In this document: positions 44,225-53,939 of the stretch, piece by piece
How positions within the stretch are numbered: position 1 is the stretch's first letter
How the letters are laid out: every line of letters starts with the position of its first letter
Origin: Synechococcus sp. RS9916
Lineage (GTDB): Bacteria > Cyanobacteriota > Cyanobacteriia > PCC-6307 > Cyanobiaceae
Assembly (NCBI RefSeq): GCF_000153825.1
Contig: NZ_DS022299.1
Location: 894,869-958,868 of the forward strand
DNA length: 64,000 bases
Direction of reading: 5' to 3'
Translations under genes and position numbers: made by a program
The notes under the pieces: model-generated
The model's input: the letters and a program-made list of their open reading frames with translations, nothing else
Databases searched by the model: none
What the model was told of the DNA's origin: nothing

Positions 44225-45595
44225 TCAGCCTACCGGCACTCCTGGAGCCAGGCGAGTGGGCAGGGTGTCGTAGCGAAGCAGATCTTCAGATGATTCACGG
44301 CGTTGAATCACCTCGGCCATGCCGTCGTGCACGAGCACCGCAGCGGGACGAGGGATGCGGTTGTAATTGGAACTCATCGATGCGTTGTAGGCACCGGTCG
44401 CCAGCACCACCAACACATCACCGCTGACGCTGGGCGGCAGAGCCAAATCATTGAGCAACACATCACCTGATTCGCAGTGCTTGCCCGCAAGCGTGATGGA
44501 CTCGGTCGCTTCGGCTTGGGGGCGATCGGCCAGCAAGGCTGTGTAGAGCGATTGGTACGTGATCGGCCGGGGGTTGTCACTCATCCCGCCATCCACAGAC
44601 AGATAGGTGCGAACACCCGGAACCTCCTTGCGGGAGCCAATCGAGTAGAGGGTCACCCCCGAGCTGGCGACCAGAGAGCGACCGGGCTCGCAGAGGAGTC
44701 GAGGCAAGTCAAGGCTGCGCTCGCGACAAGCCGCTACCACCGCTTCGGCCACAACTTGAACCCAGGCATCGATCGACGGCGGATCATCCGACTCCACGTA
44801 GCGAATCCCAAGACCACCACCCACATTGAGATCAGTGACTGGATGACCGAGACCACGCGCCAGCTTCAGTGCATCAGCCATCACAGCCGCGAGATCGCGG
44901 TGGGGATTGAGCTCAAAGATCTGAGAACCGATGTGGGCGTGGAGACCCGTCACCTTGGCCCACCCGCAAGTGGCGAGATGGCGGAGCACAGGCTCGAGCT
45001 GATCAGGGTCAAAACCGAACTTGCTGTCGAGGTGACCGGTGCGGATGTACTCGTGGGTGTGACATTCAATCCCCGGGGTGAAGCGGAGCATCAAACGGGC
45101 GGGACGCTCGCCCGCAGGAACCAACACCGCCAGGCGGTCGAGGTCGTGCTGGTTATCAGCAACGATCATCACGTCGTTGCGATAAGCAAGCAGGAGCTCT
45201 TCATCGGATTTGTTGTTGCCGTGAAGCACGATCCGCTCCGCGGGCATTCCCCCTTTCAAAGCGGTGAGCAGCTCACCTGCCGACACCGCATCCAGCCCCA
45301 AACCCTCGGATGCCGCAATCGCCGATAGCGCCAACGAGCTGTTGGCCTTCGAGGCATACACCGCGAGTGATGGGCCGGGATAGTGACACTCGAGGGCAGT
45401 GCGGTAAGCCCGGCAAGCAGCTCGAATGCCGGCTTCATCCAGAACATATAAAGGTGTGCCGTAACGCTCGGCCAGATCGCTCAGGCGACAATCACCGACG
45501 GTCATGCGTCCCTGGTCATCCAACCCAGCCGTGACCGGAGCCAGATTGCGATTCGGACTGAGCGGATCACAGCCGGTCTCGAAAGCTTGGGGCAT
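44225..45595 (-). CDS. lysA: Diaminopimelate decarboxylase LysA
   Basis: LysA performs the last lysine step, meso-DAP to lysine, using PLP. The 456-residue protein shows the PLP lysine in LAVYASKANSSLAL (about residue 83), a HGNNKSDEEL strand, GLHAHIGSQIFE, the glycine loop LNVGGGLGIRY, EPGRSLVA and the catalytic CESGD. It is the first gene of a seven-gene minus-strand operon running to 39088. The divergent rimI start lies 65 bp away. Confidence 0.97.
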   Translation of the reverse strand: MPQAFETGCDPLSPNRNLAPVTAGLDDQGRMTVGDCRLSDLAERYGTPLYVLDEAGIRAACRAYRTALECHYPGPSLAVYASKANSSLALSAIAASEGLGLDAVSAGELLTALKGGMPAERIVLHGNNKSDEELLLAYRNDVMIVADNQHDLDRLAVLVPAGERPARLMLRFTPGIECHTHEYIRTGHLDSKFGFDPDQLEPVLRHLATCGWAKVTGLHAHIGSQIFELNPHRDLAAVMADALKLARGLGHPVTDLNVGGGLGIRYVESDDPPSIDAWVQVVAEAVVAACRERSLDLPRLLCEPGRSLVASSGVTLYSIGSRKEVPGVRTYLSVDGGMSDNPRPITYQSLYTALLADRPQAEATESITLAGKHCESGDVLLNDLALPPSVSGDVLVVLATGAYNASMSSNYNRIPRPAAVLVHDGMAEVIQRRESSEDLLRYDTLPTRLAPGVPVG

Positions 45596-45660
45596 GGAGA
45601 TGATGCAGGGGCGCCGTGGAGGCCAATGTAGGAAGCGATGTGTTCTGGCCCAACCGATCC

Positions 45661-46128
45661 ATGCCTGAAGGCCAGAACGGTGCCCTCTCCTGCAGACCCC
45701 CTGTTGCGCTGAACGGCAGTGACCTCAAGGCCTGCCTTCTGCTGGACCAAAAGGCCCTGAACGGACTCTGGAGCCCTGAGCAGTGGCGCAGCGAACTCCG
45801 TGACAGCGCGCGGTTGTGCCGAGGGCTGAAGGCAGGAGGTGAGCTGGTGGCCATGGCCAGCGGCTGGCTGGTGGTGGATGAGCTGCAGATCACGGTGGTG
45901 GCGGTGGATCCCATCCATCGCCAACAGGGTCTTGGGGTGGCCGTGCTGAAGGCACTACTGCGCGATGCCCGCCAAGCAGGGGCCCAACGGGCAACCCTTG
46001 AAGTGGCGAGCTGCAACCAAGCCGCCCTCTCTCTCTACCGACGCTGTGGCTTCATCACCCAAGGAATGCGTCGCGGCTACTACAGCGACGGACGGGATGC
46101 ACTGATTCAGTGGGTGGAATTGAACTAG
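45661..46128 (+). CDS. rimI: Ribosomal-protein-alanine N-acetyltransferase RimI-like
   Basis: The 155-residue GNAT protein has the acetyl-CoA binding loop (VAVDPIHRQQGLGVAVLKALL, R/Q-x-x-G-x-G/A) and the RimI-type end (LEVASCNQAALSLYRRCGF, then RRGYYSDGRDALI). E. coli RimI acetylates ribosomal protein bS18; other substrates are possible. An upstream in-frame GTG at 45616 would add 15 residues, but the family begins near CRPPVALNGSDLKACLLLD, so the ATG is chosen. It is divergent from lysA. Confidence 0.85.
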   Translation: MPEGQNGALSCRPPVALNGSDLKACLLLDQKALNGLWSPEQWRSELRDSARLCRGLKAGGELVAMASGWLVVDELQITVVAVDPIHRQQGLGVAVLKALLRDARQAGAQRATLEVASCNQAALSLYRRCGFITQGMRRGYYSDGRDALIQWVELN

Positions 46129-46136
46129 AGCGCCCG

Positions 46137-46155
46137 AATCAAGAGCGACTTGATT
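46137..46155 (+). terminator. Weak hairpin after rimI
   Basis: AATCAAG pairs with CTTGATT around AGCGA, followed by TTCGG, eight bases after the rimI stop. The stem is AT-rich and the T-tract short, so termination strength is doubtful. The remaining 175 bases to clpC hold no other gene and presumably contain the clpC promoter and leader. Confidence 0.45.
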
Positions 46156-46330
46156 TTCGGTGCGGATAACCGTCATAAACGACACAAATACTCTTCAATT
46201 TGCGCTGCCTGATTAACACTTTTCCAGCGAGCAAGCCCCCTGCTGGTCAGGGATGTGGACAACCGAACAGAGTTGCCACATTTCGGCTACGCCCCTGATA
46301 AGTTGGTTCTATCTGCATCCGGCCTAGACG

Positions 46331-48910
46331 ATGTTCGAGCGGTTTACCGAGAAGGCCATCAAGGTGATCATGCTGGCCCAGGAAGAGGCTCGACGCCTGG
46401 GGCACAACTTTGTGGGCACCGAGCAGATCCTCTTGGGTCTGATCGGCGAAGGGACTGGCGTTGCCGCCAAGGTCCTCAAATCAATGGGCGTCAATCTCAA
46501 GGATGCTCGCGTTGAGGTCGAAAAGATCATCGGCCGCGGATCAGGTTTTGTGGCCGTGGAGATTCCCTTCACGCCGCGGGCCAAACGTGTCCTTGAGCTC
46601 TCTCTCGAAGAGGCTCGACAACTCGGTCATAACTACATCGGTACAGAGCACCTCCTCCTCGGCTTAATTCGCGAAGGCGAGGGCGTCGCTGCACGCGTTT
46701 TGGAAAATCTCGGCGTCGACCTTGCCAAGGTCCGCACCCAAGTGATCCGCATGCTCGGCGAAACCGCCGAGGTGGGTGCCGGCAGCAGTGGTGGTGGCGC
46801 CAAAGGATCGACCAAGACCCCAACGCTGGATGAATTCGGCAGCAACCTCACGCAGCTCGCCGGTGAGGGCAAGCTCGACCCGGTGGTAGGACGCCAGCAC
46901 GAAATCGACCGTGTCATCCAAATCCTTGGCCGACGCACCAAGAACAATCCAGTTCTGATTGGCGAACCTGGCGTCGGCAAAACTGCCATTGCCGAAGGCT
47001 TGGCCCAGCGCATTCAGACCGGTGATATCCCCGACATCCTCGAGGACAAACGCGTGCTGACCCTCGACATCGGTCTTTTGGTGGCAGGCACCAAATACCG
47101 GGGCGAGTTCGAGGAACGCCTGAAGAAGATCATGGAGGAGATCAAGGCGGCAGGCAATGTGATCCTCGTCATCGACGAGGTGCACACCCTGATCGGCGCT
47201 GGTGCTGCGGAAGGCGCAATTGATGCAGCCAACATCCTCAAGCCAGCGCTGGCTCGGGGAGAACTGCAGTGCATCGGCGCCACCACCCTGGACGAGTACC
47301 GCAAACACATTGAGCGGGATGCGGCGCTAGAGCGTCGTTTCCAGCCCGTGAATGTGGGCGAGCCTTCCATCCCCGACACCATTGAAATCTTGCGTGGCTT
47401 GCGTGAGCGCTATGAACAGCACCACCGCCTGAAGATCACCGACGAGGCCCTCGAAGCCGCTGCAACCCTCGGGGACCGCTACATCTCCGATCGCTTCCTT
47501 CCTGATAAGGCCATCGATTTGATCGATGAAGCTGGCAGCCGCGTGCGCCTGCTCAACTCCAAGCTTCCCCCTGCTGCCAAGGAGGTGGACAAAGAACTGC
47601 GCAGTGTGCAGAAAGAGAAGGAAGAAGCCGTTCGCGAGCAGGACTTCACCAAGGCCGGTGAATTACGCGATAAGGAAGTGGAGCTGCGTGAACAGATCCG
47701 CAGCTTGCTTCAGAACAGCCGCGATGGATTGGAAGCCCCAGCCGCTGACGCTGATTCAGCCCCAGCGGGCGAATCAACCGTCACTTCTGTCAGCGCCGAC
47801 GCCCCATCCGGCGAGTCCGCCACGCTCACCACTCCTGTAGTGGACGAAGAAGACATCGCCCAGATCGTGGCCTCCTGGACGGGTGTGCCCGTCCAGAAGC
47901 TCACCGAAAGCGAGTCGGTGAAGCTGCTGAATATGGAGGAGACCCTCCACAAACGCTTGATCGGCCAGGATGAAGCTGTGAAGGCCGTGTCCAAAGCCAT
48001 CCGTCGTGCACGTGTTGGACTCAAGAACCCCAACCGTCCGATCGCCAGCTTCATCTTCTCCGGCCCCACCGGTGTGGGTAAGACAGAGCTCACCAAGGCA
48101 CTGGCCACCTACTTCTTCGGCAGCGAAGAAGCCATGATCCGCCTCGACATGTCGGAATTCATGGAGCGCCACACGGTCAGCAAGCTGATCGGCTCCCCTC
48201 CGGGCTACGTGGGCTTCAACGAAGGTGGTCAGCTCACCGAAGCCGTGCGTCGTCGGCCCTACACCGTGGTGCTGTTCGATGAGATCGAGAAGGCCCACCC
48301 CGATGTCTTCAACCTGCTCCTTCAGCTCCTGGAAGATGGTCGGCTGACCGATTCCAAGGGTCGCACCGTCGACTTCAAGAACACCCTTGTGATCATGACG
48401 TCGAACATCGGTTCGAAGGTGATTGAGAAAGGCGGTGGCGGCCTGGGCTTTGAATTCTCTGGCGAAAACGCCGAAGAGAACCAGTACAACCGCATCCGTT
48501 CGTTGGTGAATGAGGAGCTGAAGCAATACTTCCGCCCAGAATTTCTCAACCGACTCGACGAAATCATCGTCTTCCGTCAGCTCAATCGCGACGAGGTCAA
48601 ACAGATCGCAGACATCATGCTGCGGGAAGTATTCTCTCGTATTGGGGAGAAGGGGATCACGCTCACCGTTTCGGAAGCCTTCAAGGAACGGCTTGTGGAG
48701 GAAGGGTTTAACCCCGCCTATGGCGCTCGCCCACTGCGTCGTGCCGTGATGCGTCTTCTCGAAGACAGCCTCGCTGAAGAGGTCCTCTCCGGACGCATCA
48801 AAGATGGCGACAGCGTTGTCGTGGATGTGGATGCCGACAAGAAGGTGGTGGTGCGTCATGGCAACACCGCTGTACCGGCCACGCCTGAGCTCGCCAGCGC
48901 TGGTCTCTGA
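46331..48910 (+). CDS. clpC: ATP-dependent Clp protease ATP-binding subunit ClpC
   Basis: ClpC is an AAA+ unfoldase feeding ClpP-type proteases. The 859-residue protein has two N-terminal Clp-N repeats ([18 protein letters not shown] and [18 protein letters not shown]) and AAA-1 ([29 protein letters not shown]). The UVR/middle domain ([20 protein letters not shown]) follows, then AAA-2 ([31 protein letters not shown]) and a C-terminal domain with [15 protein letters not shown]. The linker around residues 465-510 is Ala/Ser-rich. The gene is complete. A 200-bp upstream gap suggests its own promoter. Confidence 0.98.
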   Translation: MFERFTEKAIKVIMLAQEEARRLGHNFVGTEQILLGLIGEGTGVAAKVLKSMGVNLKDARVEVEKIIGRGSGFVAVEIPFTPRAKRVLELSLEEARQLGHNYIGTEHLLLGLIREGEGVAARVLENLGVDLAKVRTQVIRMLGETAEVGAGSSGGGAKGSTKTPTLDEFGSNLTQLAGEGKLDPVVGRQHEIDRVIQILGRRTKNNPVLIGEPGVGKTAIAEGLAQRIQTGDIPDILEDKRVLTLDIGLLVAGTKYRGEFEERLKKIMEEIKAAGNVILVIDEVHTLIGAGAAEGAIDAANILKPALARGELQCIGATTLDEYRKHIERDAALERRFQPVNVGEPSIPDTIEILRGLRERYEQHHRLKITDEALEAAATLGDRYISDRFLPDKAIDLIDEAGSRVRLLNSKLPPAAKEVDKELRSVQKEKEEAVREQDFTKAGELRDKEVELREQIRSLLQNSRDGLEAPAADADSAPAGESTVTSVSADAPSGESATLTTPVVDEEDIAQIVASWTGVPVQKLTESESVKLLNMEETLHKRLIGQDEAVKAVSKAIRRARVGLKNPNRPIASFIFSGPTGVGKTELTKALATYFFGSEEAMIRLDMSEFMERHTVSKLIGSPPGYVGFNEGGQLTEAVRRRPYTVVLFDEIEKAHPDVFNLLLQLLEDGRLTDSKGRTVDFKNTLVIMTSNIGSKVIEKGGGGLGFEFSGENAEENQYNRIRSLVNEELKQYFRPEFLNRLDEIIVFRQLNRDEVKQIADIMLREVFSRIGEKGITLTVSEAFKERLVEEGFNPAYGARPLRRAVMRLLEDSLAEEVLSGRIKDGDSVVVDVDADKKVVVRHGNTAVPATPELASAGL

Positions 48911-48918
48911 CGGCAGCC

Positions 48919-50058
48919 ATGCAGTCGTCGTCCTCAAGCTGCGCCACCCACGCCATCGCTCCCTCCCGGGTCGTCCGGGGGGAGAGGGCCTGGAGAGAAA
49001 GCTTGAAACTGATCCCTGCACTGACCCGCAGGCCTGCCCTTCTGGGACGCAGTCAGGCAACAGCAGATCTTCGGGACCAGCTGGAATCTGACTTGCACAC
49101 CGTCGGAGTGGATTCAGTTCAGGTCGAGCTCGAATACGACTGTTGCGAGCACGATCTCCAGCGACTGCAGGACACGTTGAACAGCCATGGCTGTGACGGG
49201 GTGATTGCTGCCGGCGGTGGCAAGGTGCTGGATGCGGGCAAGCTGCTAGCCGATCGTCTCCAGCTCAATTGCATCACCGTGCCTCTCAGCGCAGCCACCT
49301 GCGCGGGCTGGACAGCCTTGTCGAACATCTATTCAACCGATGGAGCCTTCGAAGGAGACGTCGCGCTCCAACGGTGCCCAGATCTGCTGATCTTTGATCA
49401 TTCCTTTGCTCGCCTGGCGCCCGCAAGAACATTGGCCAGCGGCATCGCCGATGCCCTCGCCAAGTGGTACGAAGCCTCCGTCAGCAGCGGAGCCAGCAAC
49501 GACGGGATCATTCAGCAGGCCGTGCAGATGGCACGCGTGCTTCGCGACCAATTGCTGCTGGATGCCAAGGAGGCCCTGGAGAATCCCAAAAGTGAAGCCT
49601 GGGTTCGCGTGGCTGAAGCCTGCGGACTCACCGCTGGTGTGATCGGCGGATTGGGGGGAGCGCAGTGCCGCACGGTGGCTGCCCATGCCGTTCACAACGG
49701 GCTCACCCAGCTACCGGCCTGCCATCAGGTTTTGCATGGTGAAAAAGTCGGCTTCGGAATCCTGGTGCAACTTCGCCTTGAAGAACGTCTGGGTGGAAGC
49801 CAGCTTGCAGCGCAAGCACGCCGCCAGCTCTTCCCTCTCCTTCACGACATGGGTGTACCCGTGACCCTGGAGGACCTCGGTCTCGGTCAGGCGGGCTTGC
49901 ATGAACTCCGGCAAGCGTGTCAATTCGCCTGTCGAGCTGGATCAGACCTTCATCACCTTCCCTTCCCTGTGAGTGAAACGGAGCTCCTTGAAGCGCTCGT
50001 CAGCACCCAGAGTGGAGTGGCAGCACCAACACGGCAGGCCAACAGGAGCGGCAGTTGA
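48919..50058 (+). CDS. Iron-containing alcohol dehydrogenase, glycerol-dehydrogenase-like
   Basis: The 379-residue group III-type dehydrogenase has the NAD-binding AAGGGKVLDAGKLLAD (about residue 95), CITVPLSAATCAGWTAL, and metal-ligand positions in ASGIADALAKWYEA (Asp), AAHAVHNGL (His) and LHGEKVGFG (His). It fits the GldA/glycerol-1-phosphate dehydrogenase superfamily; the precise substrate cannot be read from sequence. It starts 8 bp after clpC and its last 4 bases overlap the next hydrolase gene (TTGA). The first about 25 residues are unusual, so the start may be further in. Confidence 0.82.
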   Translation: MQSSSSSCATHAIAPSRVVRGERAWRESLKLIPALTRRPALLGRSQATADLRDQLESDLHTVGVDSVQVELEYDCCEHDLQRLQDTLNSHGCDGVIAAGGGKVLDAGKLLADRLQLNCITVPLSAATCAGWTALSNIYSTDGAFEGDVALQRCPDLLIFDHSFARLAPARTLASGIADALAKWYEASVSSGASNDGIIQQAVQMARVLRDQLLLDAKEALENPKSEAWVRVAEACGLTAGVIGGLGGAQCRTVAAHAVHNGLTQLPACHQVLHGEKVGFGILVQLRLEERLGGSQLAAQARRQLFPLLHDMGVPVTLEDLGLGQAGLHELRQACQFACRAGSDLHHLPFPVSETELLEALVSTQSGVAAPTRQANRSGS

Positions 50059-50921
50059 GCAATCGGCAGCAGCTTGAGCACGCGGCCTCCACACTGATCG
50101 ATCCTCAGGCCCGTGAGCTCGCAGCCCATGTGTGCTGGGAACGCCTCGACGTTCCCGTGGCTGACGATTATCCCGTCGTGCGGAAGGGGACTGGCCCCCT
50201 CGTGTTGATGCTCCATGGCTTTGACAGCTGCCATCTGGAGTTCCGCCGCCTTGCACCCCTTCTGATCGCCGACCACAGCCTGGTGATTCCGGATCTCTAT
50301 GGGTTTGGATTCAGTCCTCGCCATCCAGGAGCAAACGAAGGACCCGAGGCAGTGATGATCCATCTGGCCGCACTGTTGGCCAACCTGCCGCAAGACCAAC
50401 CGATTGGTGTGATCGGAGCATCCATGGGGGGTGCGGTGGCCATGGAGTTGGCCCGGCGCCACCCCACCCGCATCGACCGATTGCTGTTGCTCTCACCGGC
50501 AGGGCTGGATGGAAAACCGATGCCTGTGCCTCCCTTACTGGATCAATTGGGTGTGTGGTTTCTCGGTCGACCCGGGGTGCGTCGTGGTTTATGCCGTCAA
50601 GCCTTCGCAGATCCTGATACCAGTGTCGGTCCGGCAGAACTGGAGATTGCATCCCTTCCACTTCAGGTGCCGGGGTGGGGGCCGTCCTTGGCGGCCTTTG
50701 CCCGCAGCGGGGGATTTGCCGCATGTGGAGCACCGCTGCCCAGCCAAACCCTGCAGGTGCTTTGGGGCAATCAAGACCGAATTCTGCGGGCTCCCCAGAA
50801 GCGCGCAGCCCAGGAACTGCTCGGTTCCCGCCTGAAATTCGTTGATCAATGTGGACATCTGCCCCATCTCGATCAAGCTGAGCTGGTGGCCCAACGCTGG
50901 AGGGCCTTGGAGGCATGCTGA
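50055..50921 (+). CDS. Alpha/beta-fold hydrolase
   Basis: The 288-residue protein has the alpha/beta hydrolase core. The oxyanion segment is LMLHGFDSCHLEF, the nucleophile elbow GASMGGAVAME (Ser about residue 124), the acid region LWGNQDRIL (Asp) and the catalytic His in DQCGHLPHLD (about residue 274). The substrate is unknown; lipase/esterase or bromoperoxidase-like members look similar. The start is TTG overlapping the dehydrogenase stop, and its stop overlaps the DUF2993 gene (TGATG), so all three are coupled. Confidence 0.88.
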   Translation: MSNRQQLEHAASTLIDPQARELAAHVCWERLDVPVADDYPVVRKGTGPLVLMLHGFDSCHLEFRRLAPLLIADHSLVIPDLYGFGFSPRHPGANEGPEAVMIHLAALLANLPQDQPIGVIGASMGGAVAMELARRHPTRIDRLLLLSPAGLDGKPMPVPPLLDQLGVWFLGRPGVRRGLCRQAFADPDTSVGPAELEIASLPLQVPGWGPSLAAFARSGGFAACGAPLPSQTLQVLWGNQDRILRAPQKRAAQELLGSRLKFVDQCGHLPHLDQAELVAQRWRALEAC

Positions 50922-51556
50922 TGAGCGAACCCATCACCAGTTCAGGGCCGATCCTGCAGCTGTTGGCCAACGGCCTCAATCTCTGGATCCGCCGCCAATG
51001 CGACGAGGTCGACGATCTCAATCTGGTGCTCAACGGCTCAGCACTGCAATTGCTGCGTGGCCATCTCAAGGGAGTGCAACTGGAAGGGCGGCTGGTCACC
51101 TTTCAAGGCCTTCCCATTCACCGCGCCTCGTTGCAAAGCGGTGCCCTGCACCTCAATCTCAAACCCAGCCAACCGGGGCAGATCCTGCAACTGCAGGAGC
51201 CCTTCCAACTGAATGGTTCCGTGACGATGCGCGGCAACGATCTGAACCGTGCCTTGCTGACCGAGCGCTGGCGCTGGCTGGGAGACTGGCTAGCCGAGCA
51301 ACTGATGGGGTTGACCACTCTGGGCAACCTCGCCATCGACAACGACAGCCTTGTATTGACGGCTCCGGTGATCAATGAGGCTGAGGTGGTGAGCAAGCGG
51401 TTCAAGCTTGATGCGGCAGGAGGCACCGTGCGAATCCTGAGGATGGAAGGCGACGGTGAAGTTCGCTTACCCATGGACCCGAACATCAAGATCGAAGAAG
51501 CCCATCTCAAGGCTGGCCATCTGCATCTCAAGGGCCAAGCGGCCGTGACGCCCTGA
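50921..51556 (+). CDS. DUF2993 (LmeA-like) lipid-binding protein
   Basis: The 211-residue soluble protein has the repetitive beta pattern of DUF2993. It includes LNLVLNGSALQLLRGHLKGVQL, RASLQSGALHLNLKP, a central FQLNGSVTMRGNDLNRALL, and the end EEAHLKAGHLHLKGQA. The mycobacterial family member LmeA binds phospholipid and acts on lipoglycans. No signal peptide is seen. The start overlaps the hydrolase stop; an ATG two codons earlier (50915) is also possible. It is convergent with cdsA. Confidence 0.8.
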   Translation: MSEPITSSGPILQLLANGLNLWIRRQCDEVDDLNLVLNGSALQLLRGHLKGVQLEGRLVTFQGLPIHRASLQSGALHLNLKPSQPGQILQLQEPFQLNGSVTMRGNDLNRALLTERWRWLGDWLAEQLMGLTTLGNLAIDNDSLVLTAPVINEAEVVSKRFKLDAAGGTVRILRMEGDGEVRLPMDPNIKIEEAHLKAGHLHLKGQAAVTP

Positions 51557-51571
51557 TCAACGCTGTCGCGA

Positions 51572-52435
51572 CTAGCCCGAGAGTTGGGGCAACAACAGTG
51601 TCACGGCGTAATACACAACAGCAGGCGTAAACAGATAACTATCGATGCGATCCAAAATTCCGCCATGCCCGGGCAATGCATCTCCGGAATCCTTCAAACC
51701 GGCATCCCGTTTCATCATCGATTCGGTGAGATCTCCCACTAGGGCAAACAAGGCCACCAACGCGCCGAGGACCCCGCCGCTCAAGAGAGCCCAAGGCCAT
51801 TGCATCCAGAAGGCAAAAGTCACGCCAACAGCTACGGACGCGACTAGACCTCCGAGAGCCCCTTCAATCGTTTTTCCCGGCGAAATCGGGGATAGGGGAA
51901 GCCGCCCAAAGCGACGCCCCACCAGATAAGAGCCGATATCGCTAGCCACGATCATCAAACAGGCCATCAAGGTGATCACCAACCCCGCAGAGAGCCACTG
52001 GGGACCGGAAGGGAGCAGTTGGGGATCACTCAACTGGCGCAGGCGCAACCAATGACTGGGCAAAAAACCGAGATAAAACAGACCAAAAATCGACGAGGCG
52101 ATATCAGCGATCGAGCCTGTGACGGGCTGCAGCAAAAGCCAGCCACAGATGGCTGCACCGGAGAGTGGCAACACGGCGGAGGCCAGATGGGACGGCAGTC
52201 CACCGGTGAGATCCCACTGGGTGCTGATGAGCAGCAGTTGAACCACCACCAAGGTGGTTTTGGCGGCGGGGCGAATGCCGGTGCACTGCGCCATGCGGAA
52301 AAACTCCAACAGGCCGAGGTGCACAATCACGCCCAAAGCCACGGTGAACCACCAACCACCTAGGCCCACCACCACGAGCCCAAACAGGCCGGCACCAAGA
52401 CCACTGACCAAGCGCTGCCGAGAGACGCTCTGCAT
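51572..52435 (-). CDS. cdsA: Phosphatidate cytidylyltransferase CdsA
   Basis: CdsA makes CDP-diacylglycerol from CTP and phosphatidic acid, the branch point to phosphatidylglycerol. The 287-residue protein has about seven transmembrane helices. Its C-terminal signature is SMMKRDAGLKDSGDALPGHG followed by GILDRID, with all the S, KR, KD, PGHGG and DR positions kept. The gene is convergent with DUF2993 and lies 9 bp downstream of the decarboxylase gene on the same strand. Confidence 0.97.
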   Translation of the reverse strand: MQSVSRQRLVSGLGAGLFGLVVVGLGGWWFTVALGVIVHLGLLEFFRMAQCTGIRPAAKTTLVVVQLLLISTQWDLTGGLPSHLASAVLPLSGAAICGWLLLQPVTGSIADIASSIFGLFYLGFLPSHWLRLRQLSDPQLLPSGPQWLSAGLVITLMACLMIVASDIGSYLVGRRFGRLPLSPISPGKTIEGALGGLVASVAVGVTFAFWMQWPWALLSGGVLGALVALFALVGDLTESMMKRDAGLKDSGDALPGHGGILDRIDSYLFTPAVVYYAVTLLLPQLSG

Positions 52436-52444
52436 CGCCGAGCC

Positions 52445-53848
52445 TCAGGCCACAATCCTTACCCTACCGCTGATCTGATCAGGCCAAAACTGGCGCAGCT
52501 GTTCAATCCACGCCACTCGCGCCTGGTCAAGACGTTCTCCAGGGACGATCAAGGGAATACCCGGGGGGTAGGGACACACCAGCTGGGCTGCAATCCCGCC
52601 CAAGGCATCGGCCCACGGCACCGCGCGACTGGGCGCACGCCAAGCCTCTCCACACTCCATCGCCGGGGAGGTGATCAGGGGAATGGGAGGAGCCGTGAAG
52701 GGAGGCAAAGGCCGAGCCTGCCCGAGGTGTTGCAGCAGACCATGCCAGTGGCGAACCATGGAGCGCTGCAAGCCAGGCCTAGTCGCCATGCCTAAGCAGA
52801 ACGTGAGACAACCCGGTTCCGGCAGTTCGCCGACAAGGCCCCTGGCCATCAGCCATTCATCGGCATCCAGTCCACTAATGCCCACTGCAGCGGTGTGCCA
52901 GATCAGCCGGAGGGGATCGGCGGTGTCCAGCAAGGGAAGCTGTCGGTCCCGCAGCTGATCAGCCAACGCACGGGCCTGCGCAAGACGCCGAGACAGACGA
53001 CGCAAACCGGCGCGGGTGGTCCAATCCTCAAGCGAGGCCTCACACGAGGCCAGCAGCAGAGCACTGGGACTGGTGGTCTGCAGCCAACCGAGACTGCGAG
53101 CAACAGCGTCTGGATCCACCCGCTGCCCCTGGTGCCACAACACAGCCGTTTGGCCAAGCCCTGTGGAGGACTTGTGCAGGGAATGCACCACCAAGTCGGC
53201 ACCGACACGCAGAGCAGACGCTGGAAGGCTGGGGTCCACTCCTGGCAGGAAATGGCTGCCATGGGCCTCATCCACCAGCACCGGCAGGCCTCGCTGATGC
53301 AGACGCTCGATCAAGGGCGCGGGATCCACCGCATAGCCGTTGTAGGTGGGCTGCACCAACACGGCACCCACGGGTTGGTGGCTCTGGAGTGCGGACGATG
53401 TGAGCACACGCTCCAGCCAGCTGTGGTCAACTGCCGCCACGTGACCACGGTCAGGCAAAAAGGGCAGGTCAAACAGCAGGGGGTGAATGCCACCAAGAGC
53501 GCAGGCCTGAAGCAAGCTGCGGTGGCTGTTACGCGGCAACAACAACGACTGCCCAGGCTTGGCCATCGCCAAGAGGGCGGCTTGGAGCATGCCGGTGGCA
53601 CCGTTGACGCCATACCAGCAGTGATCGGCACCAAACGCGGCGGCCGCTGCACGCTGACTCTCAACAACAGCCCCATCGGCTTCTAACGGGCCGCCGATTT
53701 CTGGCAATTCAGGAAGATCCCAGTGCCCGGGCCGCAAGCGAAGCACAGCGCGTAATCCCGGAGCCAGCCCAGAGCCGCCACCGTGGGCAGGCAGGTGCAA
53801 ACGCGAACCGCGACGAGTCCGCAACAAGGGGAGCAGGGGCGTGTCCAC
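52445..53848 (-). CDS. Orn/Lys/Arg decarboxylase family protein (PLP fold type I)
   Basis: The 467-residue protein has the short cyanobacterial layout of this family. The N-terminal part reads LHLPAHGGGSGLAPG, then DLPELPEIGGPL, the glycine-binding region WYGVNGATGMLQAALLA, and VLVQPTYNGYAVD with LVDEAHGSHF. The PLP lysine lies in VVHSLHKSSTGLGQTAVL (about residue 227). It may decarboxylate arginine, lysine or ornithine for polyamine synthesis; specificity is not readable. The start is GTG. It is upstream of cdsA, probably co-transcribed with it. Confidence 0.88.
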   Translation of the reverse strand: MDTPLLPLLRTRRGSRLHLPAHGGGSGLAPGLRAVLRLRPGHWDLPELPEIGGPLEADGAVVESQRAAAAAFGADHCWYGVNGATGMLQAALLAMAKPGQSLLLPRNSHRSLLQACALGGIHPLLFDLPFLPDRGHVAAVDHSWLERVLTSSALQSHQPVGAVLVQPTYNGYAVDPAPLIERLHQRGLPVLVDEAHGSHFLPGVDPSLPASALRVGADLVVHSLHKSSTGLGQTAVLWHQGQRVDPDAVARSLGWLQTTSPSALLLASCEASLEDWTTRAGLRRLSRRLAQARALADQLRDRQLPLLDTADPLRLIWHTAAVGISGLDADEWLMARGLVGELPEPGCLTFCLGMATRPGLQRSMVRHWHGLLQHLGQARPLPPFTAPPIPLITSPAMECGEAWRAPSRAVPWADALGGIAAQLVCPYPPGIPLIVPGERLDQARVAWIEQLRQFWPDQISGRVRIVA

Positions 53849-53939
53849 TGGCAGGGCACGGCATGCACTGCATCATCCGTCAGCACGCCCGCCACCAAGT
53901 CATCTTCCTAAAGTCAACCCTTCGTGAAGGGGATTGGGC

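Noticed and set aside
47774-49060. 428-codon antisense frame through clpC
   Set aside because: It mirrors the codon pattern of clpC, has no recognisable domain, no ribosome site and low-complexity composition. It is a shadow of a GC-rich gene.
14455-51000. Frequent GCTGGTGG octamers (E. coli Chi sequence)
   Set aside because: They are common because CTG-GTG (Leu-Val) codons are common in this GC-rich genome. Chi of cyanobacterial RecBCD is not established, so no inference can be made.
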